Source of the DNA: Chloroflexota bacterium
Lineage (GTDB): Bacteria > Chloroflexota > Limnocylindria > Limnocylindrales > CSP1-4
Assembly (NCBI GenBank): GCA_021790375.1
Contig: JAJYEB010000015.1
Location: forward strand, 1 to 13,110
Direction: 5' to 3'
Length of the DNA: 13,110 nt
The translations under genes and the position numbers were made by a program. The notes beneath the pieces were generated by a model. The model saw nothing but the letters and a program-made list of their open reading frames with translations, was not told the DNA's origin and did no database searches. Position 1 is the stretch's first letter; each line of letters opens with the position of its first letter. Shown piece by piece: positions 1 to 6,929 of the stretch.

Positions 1-2023
1 TGATGATGTTGCCGCAGTCGTCCACCGCCACGAAGCGCCGGACCTTGACCTGGCCGGTGCCCCTGTCGAGGTCGACCACGCAGATGTAGCTGCCGAAGGG
101 AAACGTCAGGTTCGGCGGGTCGTAGTAGTCGACCGCCTCGAACCCGGCCTCCATCCCCTGGGGGTGGTTGGTGTAGGCGGCGAACGCGATCTCCTGGATC
201 GTCTTGAAGCGGTCGGGCGAGCCCTTGACGCTCCACCTGCCGTTGGTCCACTCCAGGTCGTCGGGGTTCGCCTCCAGCAGGTGCGCGGCGAGGAGGCGGG
301 CCTTCTCGCGGAGCTTCCGGGCGGCCACCGCCGTGGCGGCGCCGGCCGTGGGGGTGGAGCGGCTCGCGTACGTCCCCAGGCCGTAGGGGGCCGTGTCGGT
401 GTCGCCCTCCTCGATCGTGATGTCCTTCGCCGGGATGCCCAGCTCCTCGGCGATGATCTGCGCGAAGGTCGTCTCGTGGCCCTGGCCCTGCGACTGCACG
501 CCCAGGCGCGCGATCGCGGAGCCGGTGGGGTGCACCCGGATCTCGCAGCTGTCGAACATCTTGATCCCGAGGATGTCGAAGGTGTGGGACGGCCCCGCGC
601 CGACGATCTCGGTGAAGCTGCTGATCCCGATGCCCATCAGCTCGCCGCGGGCCCGCTTCTCGGCCTGCTCCCGGCGCAGCCCGTCGTAGTCGATGATCTC
701 CATCGCCTTGCGGAGCGCGGCCGGGTAGTTGCCGGAGTCGTACTCCCAGCCGGTGGCCGAGTGGTACGGGAACTGCTCGGGCTGGATGAAGTTGCGCATG
801 CGCAGCTCGGCCGGGTCGATCCCCAGCTGGTGGGCCGTGATGTCGACCATCCGCTCGATCGAGTGGACGGCCTCCGTGACCCGGAACGAGCAGCGGTAGG
901 CCACGCCTCCCGGCGGCTTGTTGGTGTAGACGCCGTCCACCTCGACGAACGCCGCGGGCAGGTCGTAGGAGCCGGTGATCACGTTGAAGAGTCCGGCCGG
1001 GAACCGGGAGGGATCCGCGGCGGCATCGGTGTAGCCGTGGTCCGCGATCGTCTTCACTCGCAGGCCGGTGAGCTTCCCGTCCTTCGTCGCGCCCAGCTCG
1101 CAGTGCACGTGGTAGTCCCGCGCGAACGAGTCGGCCTGCAGGTTCTCCGAGCGGTCCTCGATCCACTTGACCGGGTGCCCGGTGGTGAGGCTCGCGACGA
1201 CCGCGAGGACGTACCCGGGATAGACCGGCACCTTGCCCCCGAAGCCGCCCCCGATGTCGTGCGTCTTGATGCGGATCTTGTGCTCGGGGATCTTGGACAC
1301 CAGGCTGAACACGGTCCGGATCGCGTGGGGGGCCTGGGTGGTCATGTGCACGGTCAGGTGCTCGCGCACGGGATCCCAGTCGGCGATGCAGCCGCAGGTC
1401 TCGATCGAGGCGACGTGGATGCGCGGGATGTACAGGTCCTGACCGATCACCACGTCCGAGCCGGCCAGGGCCCGGTCGGCAGCGGCCCGGTCGCCGGATT
1501 CCCAGTGCCAGATTCGGTTGGTCTGCTTGTCGGGACCGCGGTCCGGGCGGAGCACCGGGGCGCCCGGCTCGAGCGCCTTGAACGGGTCCACCACGACCGG
1601 CAGCGGGTCGTAGTCGACCAGCACGGCGGCGACGCCGTCCGCGGCGGCGTACCGGGAGCTGGCGACCACCGCCGCCACTTCCTGGGCCTGGTACATCACG
1701 GTGTCGACCGGCAGCACCATCTGCCTGTCGCCGGCGAGGGTCGGCATCCAGTGGAGCCCGGCCGCCTCGAGGTCCTTGCCGGTGATCACGGCCAGGACGC
1801 CCGGCACCTTCAGCGCCTCGGAGGCGTCGATGCCACGGATCGTCGCGTGCGCGTAGGGGCTCCGGACGATGTCCATCCAGAGCATCCCGGGGAGCACCAC
1901 GTCGTCGATGTACTCGCCCTTGCCCCGGATGAAGCGGGGGTCCTCCCGGCGCTTGAGGGAGTGCCCCATACCCCCGACTTCGGGGGTCGTGGTGGGTGGC
2001 TGCGCGTGATAGGTGTCGCTCAT
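1..2023 (-). CDS. coxL: Form I aerobic CO dehydrogenase, large molybdenum subunit CoxL (3' end outside window)
   Basis: Catalytic subunit of aerobic carbon monoxide dehydrogenase (CO + H2O to CO2 + 2e- + 2H+), which binds molybdopterin cytosine dinucleotide and the Mo-Cu centre. About 674 residues are visible; the family is about 800 long, so roughly the last 130 residues, including the region of the conserved active-site glutamate, lie beyond position 1. The form I active-site loop AYRCSFR is at residues 375-381, with the Cu-ligating cysteine at C378 (codon 890-892). Other family segments are a KRREDPRFIRGKGEYIDD start of the N-terminal domain (about 24-41), TTQAPHAIR around Q230, DIGGGFGGK (256-264) and a GQGHETT motif in the C-terminal half. 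The ATG at 2023 is chosen because it leaves the short N-terminal tail ending in GMG seen in known CoxL proteins and lies 7 nt after the coxS stop, with GAGG overlapping that stop. Third gene of a coxM-coxS-coxL operon. Identification is very secure. Confidence 0.97.
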   Translation of the reverse strand, partial: MSDTYHAQPPTTTPEVGGMGHSLKRREDPRFIRGKGEYIDDVVLPGMLWMDIVRSPYAHATIRGIDASEALKVPGVLAVITGKDLEAAGLHWMPTLAGDRQMVLPVDTVMYQAQEVAAVVASSRYAAADGVAAVLVDYDPLPVVVDPFKALEPGAPVLRPDRGPDKQTNRIWHWESGDRAAADRALAGSDVVIGQDLYIPRIHVASIETCGCIADWDPVREHLTVHMTTQAPHAIRTVFSLVSKIPEHKIRIKTHDIGGGFGGKVPVYPGYVLAVVASLTTGHPVKWIEDRSENLQADSFARDYHVHCELGATKDGKLTGLRVKTIADHGYTDAAADPSRFPAGLFNVITGSYDLPAAFVEVDGVYTNKPPGGVAYRCSFRVTEAVHSIERMVDITAHQLGIDPAELRMRNFIQPEQFPYHSATGWEYDSGNYPAALRKAMEIIDYDGLRREQAEKRARGELMGIGISSFTEIVGAGPSHTFDILGIKMFDSCEIRVHPTGSAIARLGVQSQGQGHETTFAQIIAEELGIPAKDITIEEGDTDTAPYGLGTYASRSTPTAGAATAVAARKLREKARLLAAHLLEANPDDLEWTNGRWSVKGSPDRFKTIQEIAFAAYTNHPQGMEAGFEAVDYYDPPNLTFPFGSYICVVDLDRGTGQVKVRRFVAVDDCGNII
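1970..1987 (-). other. Stem-loop inside the start of coxL
   Basis: A perfect 7-bp inverted repeat (1970-1976 with 1981-1987) with a 4-nt loop lies about 36-54 nt after the coxL start codon; in the mRNA it reads ACCCCCG-AAGT-CGGGGGT. It falls in the poorly conserved N-terminal tail (codons for about TTPEVGG), so the coding constraint there is weak. It could be an mRNA stability or translation-rate element, or just chance in GC-rich DNA. Confidence 0.35.
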
Positions 2024-2030
2024 CTCGCCG

Positions 2031-2546
2031 CTACCTCGCCGCCACGCCGGCCGACCCGGCCGACGCTTCCGGGGCCGCCCGCAGCTCGGCCGCCGCCTGC
2101 TGGATGGCCTTGACGATGTTCACGTACCCAGTGCAGCGGCACAGGTTGCCGCTGATCCCCTCGCGGATCTCCTGCTCGGTCGGGTCGGGGTTCTGGGCGA
2201 GCAGCCAGCTCGACTCGACGATCATCCCCGGCGTACAGAAGCCGCACTGGAGCCCGTGCTGGTCCCAGAACGCCTGCTGCAGCGGGTGCAGCTTGCCCGC
2301 CTGTTCCATCCCCTCGATGGTGGTGATCTGGGCGCCGTTCGCCTGCACGGCGAGCAGCGCGCAGCTCTTGGCGCTCGTCCCGTCCACGAGCACCGTGCAG
2401 GCGCCGCAGTGGCTGGTGTCGCAGCCGATGTGGGTGCCGGTGAGCCCGAGGACGTCGCGGAGCAGGTGGACCAGGAGCAGCCGCGGCTCCACGTCGGCCT
2501 CGTGCCGGGTGCCGTTGACGGTCACGGAGACATGCTGGGTGGTCAC
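2031..2546 (-). CDS. coxS: CO dehydrogenase small iron-sulfur subunit CoxS
   Basis: Electron-transfer subunit of CODH carrying two [2Fe-2S] clusters that pass electrons from the Mo site in CoxL to FAD in CoxM. The protein is 171 residues, normal for the family. The N-terminal ferredoxin-type domain has C42, C47, C50 and C62; the C-terminal helical domain has C101, C104, C136 and C138 in CGFC...CRCTGY. All eight ligands are present. The start is GTG at 2546, preceded by a GGGGGA ribosome-binding stretch; an ATG a few bases inside (2531-2533) is out of frame. It sits 15 nt after the coxM stop and 7 nt before coxL, so the three subunits should be co-translated. The last 20 or so residues are alanine-rich and not conserved in character. 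Confidence 0.97.
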   Translation of the reverse strand: MTTQHVSVTVNGTRHEADVEPRLLLVHLLRDVLGLTGTHIGCDTSHCGACTVLVDGTSAKSCALLAVQANGAQITTIEGMEQAGKLHPLQQAFWDQHGLQCGFCTPGMIVESSWLLAQNPDPTEQEIREGISGNLCRCTGYVNIVKAIQQAAAELRAAPEASAGSAGVAAR

Positions 2547-2561
2547 GGTCTCGATCCCCCG

Positions 2562-3437
2562 CTACGCCTGGCCGAGGGCGCGGGCCGTGGCGCGCCGCAG
2601 CGCCCGCACGGTCATCTCCGCCGCCATCGCCCGCTTGTACTCCGCCGGCCCGTGCCCGTCCGCGGACGGGCGGCTCTGGGCCGCGGCGGCCTCCCCGGCC
2701 TGCCGGAAGAGCGCCTCCGAGGGCGCGTTGCCAGCCAGGACGCGCTCGGCCTCGGTCGCCGCGAAGGCGGTCTCCGCCACGGCGGTCAGCCCGATCCCGA
2801 CCTCGGCGATGCGCCCGTCCGGTCCGAGCCGGAGCTGCACCGCCGACGCCGCGGTGGCGAAGTCGCCGGCCTTGCGCTCGATCTTCTCGTATGCCCCGCC
2901 GCTGCGGTCCGCCGGCCGCGGGATCCGCACCTCGGTGAGGATCTCGGTCGGCTCGATCGCCGTCACGAACGTGTCGAGAAAGAACTCCCGGGCCGGGACG
3001 GTCCGCCGGCCGTCGGCGCTGCGACAGACGATGGTGGCACGGGCCGCGATGAGGACCGCCGGCCAGTCGGCCGAGGGATCGGCGTGCGCGCAGGAACCGC
3101 CGATGGTCCCCCAGTTGCGCACCTGGGGGTCGCCGATGCCGCCGGCCGCGTCGCGCAGGAGCGGATACCGGGCGGCGACAACCGGGTCGAGCTGGATCTG
3201 CCGATGGGTGGCCCGCCCCCCCACGACCAGCTCGCCGGCCGTCTCGACGATCCCGTCGAGGCCGGAGACGTCCCGGATGTCGACGAGGAGCCCGGGCTGC
3301 GCCAGCCGGAGCTTCAGCAGCGGGATGAGGCTGTAGCCGCCCGAGAGGACCTTCGCCTCGCCCTCGCGCTCCTTCAGGATCCGGAGCGCGTCGGGCAGGT
3401 CCGACGGCCGCACATAGTCGAACTGCGCTGGGATCAT
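2562..3437 (-). CDS. coxM: CO dehydrogenase medium FAD subunit CoxM
   Basis: FAD-binding subunit of CODH, the exit point for electrons to the quinone pool. The 291-residue protein matches the usual length (about 288). The two FAD-binding motifs are visible: SGGYS at 32-36 (family AGGHS) followed by LIPLLKLRLAQP, and TIGG at 111-114 within GDPQVRNWGTIGGSCAHADP. A CoxM-type C-terminal domain follows (EKIERKAGDFATAASAV, about 190-206). The ATG at 3437 is preferred over an in-frame TTG at 3521: it gives motif positions equal to those of characterised CoxM, and a perfect AAGGAGG (3450-3456) lies 12 nt upstream. First gene of coxMSL; it follows mocA after 193 bp containing its own promoter and a structured leader. 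Confidence 0.96.
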   Translation of the reverse strand: MIPAQFDYVRPSDLPDALRILKEREGEAKVLSGGYSLIPLLKLRLAQPGLLVDIRDVSGLDGIVETAGELVVGGRATHRQIQLDPVVAARYPLLRDAAGGIGDPQVRNWGTIGGSCAHADPSADWPAVLIAARATIVCRSADGRRTVPAREFFLDTFVTAIEPTEILTEVRIPRPADRSGGAYEKIERKAGDFATAASAVQLRLGPDGRIAEVGIGLTAVAETAFAATEAERVLAGNAPSEALFRQAGEAAAAQSRPSADGHGPAEYKRAMAAEMTVRALRRATARALGQA

Positions 3438-3463
3438 CGCCGAGGCGCCCCTCCTTACCCCGT

Positions 3464-3483
3464 TGCCGGCACGAGCGCCGGCA
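3464..3483 (-). other. Leader hairpin 1 upstream of coxM
   Basis: Perfect 7-bp inverted repeat (TGCCGGC with GCCGGCA, 6-nt loop) ending 8 nt before the coxM Shine-Dalgarno sequence. On the transcript it would lie in the 5' leader just ahead of the ribosome-binding site. It has no U-tract, so it is not a classical terminator. Confidence 0.45.
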
Positions 3484-3490
3484 GGGAAGC

Positions 3491-3511
3491 CGCCCGCGAG
3501 CCGTGCGGGCG
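3491..3511 (-). other. Leader hairpin 2 upstream of coxM
   Basis: Perfect 7-bp inverted repeat (CGCCCGC with GCGGGCG, 7-nt loop), 7 nt away from leader hairpin 1. The two adjacent hairpins make the second half of the coxM leader strongly structured. An 8-bp palindrome GCGATCGC (3511-3518) abuts it. Confidence 0.4.
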
Positions 3512-3563
3512 CGATCGCCAAGCAGCTCGTTCGAGCGCCCGGGTGGCCTCCAGCGCTTACGGG

Positions 3564-3575
3564 GGACGCGCGTCC
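3564..3575. promoter_or_regulatory. 12-bp palindrome downstream of the coxM promoter (possible operator)
   Basis: GGACGCGCGTCC is a perfect 12-bp palindrome, about 25-35 bp downstream of the predicted coxMSL transcription start. It is associated with two 8-bp direct repeats TCCAGCGC at 3549-3556 and 3573-3580 (24 bp apart). Symmetry and position fit a repressor or activator site, but no regulator is known for it and GC-rich DNA produces such palindromes by chance. Confidence 0.3.
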
Positions 3576-3605
3576 AGCGCCCGAGGCGGAGGAACGATGG
3601 GCGGG

Positions 3606-3634
3606 ATGGTAGTTGCGCAGTCAAGATCGGTCAA
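3606..3634 (-). promoter_or_regulatory. Predicted sigma-70 promoter for coxMSL
   Basis: On the minus strand TTGACC (3634-3629) and TACCAT (3611-3606) are separated by exactly 17 nt. The -35 matches 5 of 6 and the -10 matches 4 of 6 consensus bases, and this is an unusually AT-rich patch for the window. The -35 overlaps the mocA stop codon (3631-3633). Predicted transcription start is near 3599, giving a leader of about 160 nt before coxM. A second TTGACT (3624-3619) lies in the spacer without a suitable -10. Confidence 0.6.
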
Positions 3635-4308
3635 CGACGCGGACGCGACGGGCCCCGCGGCCGCTGCAACAGCGGCGTGTCAAACCGGTCCGCCTGCTCG
3701 CGGTTCGCGCGCACGCGCTCCGCCCGCTCGAGCGCCGCGAGATCGGCCGGAGTGTCGACGTCGGGGTTCGCCCCCGGAACCGCCACCTCGCGGACCAGCT
3801 CCGGGTGCGCCTGCAGCACCGGACCCAGGCCGCGGTCACCGGCGGTCTCGAGCGCGAGCGGCCATGCGGCGCGGGCGATCAGCACCGGGTTCGCGCCGCC
3901 TCCGCCCTCGTACCGCGGGACCACCACCGGGCGCCCACCCTCGCCGAGCGCGGCCAGGAGCGCCTCGATCACGTCGACCCGCACGAGCGGCTGGTCGCCG
4001 AGGAGCACGAGCACGGCCTCGCTCCCCTCCGCCAGCGCCGTCATCCCCACGCGCAGCGAGCTCGAGAGTCCGGCCCCGGGGTCCGGGTTGCGCACGCGGC
4101 GTTCGCCGTGCCAGGTGATCGCCGCCTCGATCCGTTCGGCCGCGTCTCCGAGCACGACCACCACGTCGCCGAACCCGATCGCCGCTGCCCGGTCGAGCAC
4201 GCGCTGGAGCAGCGGCTGCCCGCCCAGCGGGGCCAGGGCCTTGACGCTCCCGAACCGTTCGGACGCGCCGGCGGCCAGGACGAGCGCTCCGACCCGCGTC
4301 GGGTCCAC
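3631..4308 (-). CDS. mocA: MocA-type molybdenum cofactor cytidylyltransferase (MobA-like NTP transferase)
   Basis: Predicted to transfer CMP from CTP to molybdopterin, making the cytosine dinucleotide cofactor that CODH uses. It is 225 residues. The nucleotidyltransferase signature LAAGASERFG is at 11-20 with K23, followed by the PLL segment; the metal-binding LLGDQPLV is at 102-109; NPDPGAGLSSSLRVGM (74-89) is typical of MocA/MobA-like enzymes; PDVDTPADL closes the domain at 182-190. After that comes a basic, non-conserved tail of about 35 residues. The start is GTG at 4308, only 1 nt after the xdhC stop (TGAGGTG), with no separate Shine-Dalgarno, suggesting termination-reinitiation. CTP rather than GTP specificity is inferred from the cox context, not read from the sequence. 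Confidence 0.88.
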   Translation of the reverse strand: MDPTRVGALVLAAGASERFGSVKALAPLGGQPLLQRVLDRAAAIGFGDVVVVLGDAAERIEAAITWHGERRVRNPDPGAGLSSSLRVGMTALAEGSEAVLVLLGDQPLVRVDVIEALLAALGEGGRPVVVPRYEGGGGANPVLIARAAWPLALETAGDRGLGPVLQAHPELVREVAVPGANPDVDTPADLAALERAERVRANREQADRFDTPLLQRPRGPSRPRR

Positions 4309-4309
4309 C

Positions 4310-5545
4310 TCAGCGGGCGGCGGGCGGTGCCGCGGGTGTCTCGGCCGCCTGGACGGCAGGCGGTCCCGCGGCCCGATCCGTGGGCCGTTCCGCCGCCTGC
4401 GCTGCGGGCGGTTCCGCGGCCCGTGCCCGTTCCACCATCGGCCGTCCGGTCCCGCCGTGCCGGGCCGCGACCACCTCCGCCATGATCGCGAGCGCCGTCT
4501 CCGCCGGTGCGCGGCCCCCCAGGTCCAGGCCCACGGGGCCCCGCAGCCGTGCCAGGTCCGCGTCGGTGCAGCCGGCCGCGCGCAGCCGCTCCCGCCGGTC
4601 GGCCTGCGTCTTCCGCGATCCGACGGCCCCGACGTAGCGGCAGCCCCGCCGGAGCGCGGCCACGATGGCCGGCTCGTCGAACTTCACGTCGTGCGAGAGG
4701 ACCGCCACGGCGTCCGCCGGTCCCAGCCCGATCTCGTCGGCGACCTCGTCCGGCCATCCCACGACCAGCCGGTCGGCGTCCGGGAAGCGCTCCCGGGTGG
4801 CGAACGCGGGCCGACCGTCGACCACGACCGTCTCGTAGCCGAGGGTGCGGGCGATCGACACGAGCGGGATCGCGACCTGGACCGCCCCCACCACGACGAA
4901 CCGGGGCCGCACCGGGAACGACTCCACGAAGAACGCCCGACCGGCGAGTTCCACGGTCCGCGACGTGCCGCGTCCGAGGGCTTCGATCGCCAGGCGCACC
5001 AGCTCCGCGTCGAGCGCCGGATCGCCCAGCGACCCCTCCAGGCGGCCGTCGTCCCACGCCACCAGGACCGGGGCCGGCGGCGCCCCGTCGCCGGGTTCGT
5101 GCGGTCCGATGCCCGGACCCGGCGAATCGCCGGGGAGCGGCGTGATCACCGCGCGAGCTCCGGCCCGTCCCAGGTCCGCCGCGCCGACCGGCTCCAGCCC
5201 CGCCGCCGCCCGTGCCGCCCCCACCACCTCGGGGCGCACCAGCGGCTCCACCAGCACGTCGATCGTGCCGCCGCAGGCGAGCCCCACGTCCCAGGCCTGC
5301 TCGTCGCTGATCCCGTAGCGGATCACCCGGGAGTGCCCGGTGGTCCGTGCCCGCTCGATCTGCTCGGCCGCGGCGCCCTCCACGCAGCCGCCGCTCACCG
5401 AGCCCGCGATCCGGCCGTCGGACGCGAGCAGCAGCACCGCTCCTTCCGGACGAGGCGACGAGCCGAACGTCCGGACCACGACCGCGCGGCCGGCCTCGAT
5501 GCCTTCGACGCGCCACGCGGCGAGGGTGTCGACGAGCTCCTTCAT
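4310..5545 (-). CDS. xdhC: XdhC/CoxF family molybdoenzyme maturation factor
   Basis: XdhC-type proteins bind the Mo cofactor, promote its sulfuration and deliver it to xanthine dehydrogenase-family enzymes; in cox clusters this gene corresponds to coxF. It is 411 residues. The N-terminal XdhC/CoxI domain has SVSGGCVEG at 49-57 and CGGTIDVLVEPL at 91-102. A linker of about 100 residues follows, then the Rossmann-type domain: VVVGAVQVAIPL (217-228), TVVVDGRPAFATRERFP (239-255), LSHDVKFDEPAI (283-294), YVGAVGSRKT (304-313) and GLDLGGRAPAETALAI (339-354). The nucleotide-binding turn reads GAVQVA instead of the more usual GAGHVA. The last 40 residues are an Ala/Pro-rich tail made of a 16-residue repeat. 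ATG at 5545 overlaps the coxE stop by 4 nt (ATGA) and has GGAGG 7 nt upstream. Confidence 0.93.
   Translation of the reverse strand: MKELVDTLAAWRVEGIEAGRAVVVRTFGSSPRPEGAVLLLASDGRIAGSVSGGCVEGAAAEQIERARTTGHSRVIRYGISDEQAWDVGLACGGTIDVLVEPLVRPEVVGAARAAAGLEPVGAADLGRAGARAVITPLPGDSPGPGIGPHEPGDGAPPAPVLVAWDDGRLEGSLGDPALDAELVRLAIEALGRGTSRTVELAGRAFFVESFPVRPRFVVVGAVQVAIPLVSIARTLGYETVVVDGRPAFATRERFPDADRLVVGWPDEVADEIGLGPADAVAVLSHDVKFDEPAIVAALRRGCRYVGAVGSRKTQADRRERLRAAGCTDADLARLRGPVGLDLGGRAPAETALAIMAEVVAARHGGTGRPMVERARAAEPPAAQAAERPTDRAAGPPAVQAAETPAAPPAAR
4344..4423. repeat. Two-copy 48-bp-period repeat in the 3' end of xdhC
   Basis: Positions 4344-4375 and 4392-4423 are 32-bp imperfect copies (27 of 32 identical), offset by 48 bp, i.e. 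16 codons in frame. They encode successive AA-E/G-PPA-A/V-QAAE units in the tail of XdhC beyond the conserved domain. It looks like a local in-frame duplication in a disordered tail. Confidence 0.7.
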
Positions 5546-6924
5546 GCCTGCGCCTCCAGGTGGCGAGCAGGCCACGAGTGTGGCGCAGCGCCGTCGATCC
5601 TGCCGGGCGGCGACGGGCGGCCCGCCGGCACTGCCGGCTCCGCCGTCCGCCGTGACCCGCGGGGCCCGCCCAGCAGCAGGGCCAGCCGCTCCAGGCTCGC
5701 GAGCGTCCCGGCCGCCACGAAGTCGTCGATCGACGGGAGCGCGGCCGCCATGCCCCCGGCCAGCGGCCGGTAGCCGGGCTCGCCGGCCAGCGGGTTGAGC
5801 CAGATCAGGCGGTGGCAGCTTCGACGCAGGCGCGCCGTCTCCCGGGCCACCAGCGCCGCGTCGCCGCGGTCCCACCCGTCGCTGACCACGACCACCACCG
5901 CGCTGCTGCGCAGCACGCGCCGCGCCCAGCGCCGGTTGAACTCGCGGAAGCAGTCCCCGATCCGGGTTCCCCCCGACCAGTCGGTGGTCGCCTCCGCCAC
6001 GCGGGCCAGCGCGCGGTCGCGGTCCCGGTCGGCGAGGAGACGCGTGACGCGCGTCAGTCTCGTCCCGAACACGAACGCCTCGGTGCGCACCGTGGACGCG
6101 GACAACGCCTGCGCGAAGCGCAGCAGCAGCCGGGCGTGGCGCTCCATGGACCCCGAGATGTCGCACAGCACGACCAGCGAGCGGGGGCGCCGGACGGCCC
6201 GCTGCCAGACCCATTCGACCGGGTCACCACCGGTCTTCAGGTTGCGCCGGAACATGACCCTGGGCGCCAGCACCCGCCCGCGCCGGTCCAGCTCCCGGCG
6301 TCGGGTCCGCCGCAGCTCCAGCGACGGTGCCAGCAGGTCGATGAACCGCTCGGCGTCGCGGACCTCCTCGCCGGTCATCCGGTCGAACCGGCGGTGGCGG
6401 TCCACCGTCTCTCGGCTCCACGCGTGCGGCGAGATCACCAGCGCGTCGAACGACTCGGGGCCGGGCCCGGCCAGCTCCCGGCGGTCCCCGGCCGGCGGCG
6501 CCACCGCCCCGGCGTCCGGTCCGGACCCCTCGGCGGATGCGCGTTCCTGCCCCTCCCGCGGCTCGGGGTCCCGCTCGTCGACGATCGTGGTCGGTGGCTC
6601 CATCTCCGGTCCCGGTTGCGATGGCCGGGCGCGCCAGAAGCGACCGAACACGGCCTCGTAGACGGCCCGGTCCTCGCGCCGTCGCACGAACACGGCCGCG
6701 CCGGCATCGCGGACCTCCTCGCGGTCGGCGATCCGGACGAGCTCCAGCGCCCTGGCGAAGTCGATCGCGGCACCGGTGTCCACGGCCAGGCCGGCCGCCC
6801 GGAGATCGCGCGAGAACGACACGGCCGCCGCCACCAGCCGCTCGCCATCGACGGCCCGCCGGCGGGTGTGACCCGGGGGGTCCAGGGGCAGGAGGGACCG
6901 TCGCCGTGGCGTCGCCCGCCCCAT
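5542..6924 (-). CDS. coxE: CoxE, VWA-domain CODH maturation protein
   Basis: Partner of the CoxD ATPase; together they are implicated in assembling the Mo-Cu active site of CODH. It is 460 residues. The N-terminal helical region (about 25-100) is followed by a Pro/Glu/Gly-rich, probably disordered linker (about 100-160), a basic segment RRTRRRELDRRGR (205-217) and a CoxE-type von Willebrand A domain from about 248. The MIDAS metal site is complete: DISGS at 255-259, T320 in SGGTRIG, and D349 in VVVSDGWD. The C-terminal 40 residues are low-complexity. The start is ATG at 6924, 5 nt after the coxD stop with only a weak G-rich ribosome-binding stretch; coupling to coxD is likely. Its stop overlaps the xdhC start. 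Confidence 0.93.
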   Translation of the reverse strand: MGRATPRRRSLLPLDPPGHTRRRAVDGERLVAAAVSFSRDLRAAGLAVDTGAAIDFARALELVRIADREEVRDAGAAVFVRRREDRAVYEAVFGRFWRARPSQPGPEMEPPTTIVDERDPEPREGQERASAEGSGPDAGAVAPPAGDRRELAGPGPESFDALVISPHAWSRETVDRHRRFDRMTGEEVRDAERFIDLLAPSLELRRTRRRELDRRGRVLAPRVMFRRNLKTGGDPVEWVWQRAVRRPRSLVVLCDISGSMERHARLLLRFAQALSASTVRTEAFVFGTRLTRVTRLLADRDRDRALARVAEATTDWSGGTRIGDCFREFNRRWARRVLRSSAVVVVVSDGWDRGDAALVARETARLRRSCHRLIWLNPLAGEPGYRPLAGGMAAALPSIDDFVAAGTLASLERLALLLGGPRGSRRTAEPAVPAGRPSPPGRIDGAAPHSWPARHLEAQA

Positions 6925-6929
6925 CCCGG

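Noticed and set aside
164..2113. Long plus-strand open frame opposite coxL
   Set aside because: Composition-driven shadow: the product is Arg/Gly/Val/His-rich with no domain, and the minus strand carries unmistakable coxL. The same applies to plus-strand open frames at about 2013-4118, 3503-5773, 5812-7233, 6537-9453 and 8018-9289.
3438..3521. N-terminal extension of CoxM from an in-frame TTG at 3521
   Set aside because: The extra 28 residues are not CoxM-like, the TTG has no ribosome-binding site, and the ATG at 3437 gives the standard length, standard motif positions and a perfect AAGGAGG.
3619..3624. TTGACT as the -35 of the coxM promoter
   Set aside because: No TANNNT box lies 16-18 nt downstream; the overlapping TTGACC at 3629-3634 has TACCAT at exactly 17 nt and is the better choice.
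5546..6214. XdhC extended upstream to 6214
   Set aside because: The frame is open only by composition. The upstream part overlaps coxE in another frame and has no XdhC homology, while ATG 5545 has GGAGG and the ATGA overlap.
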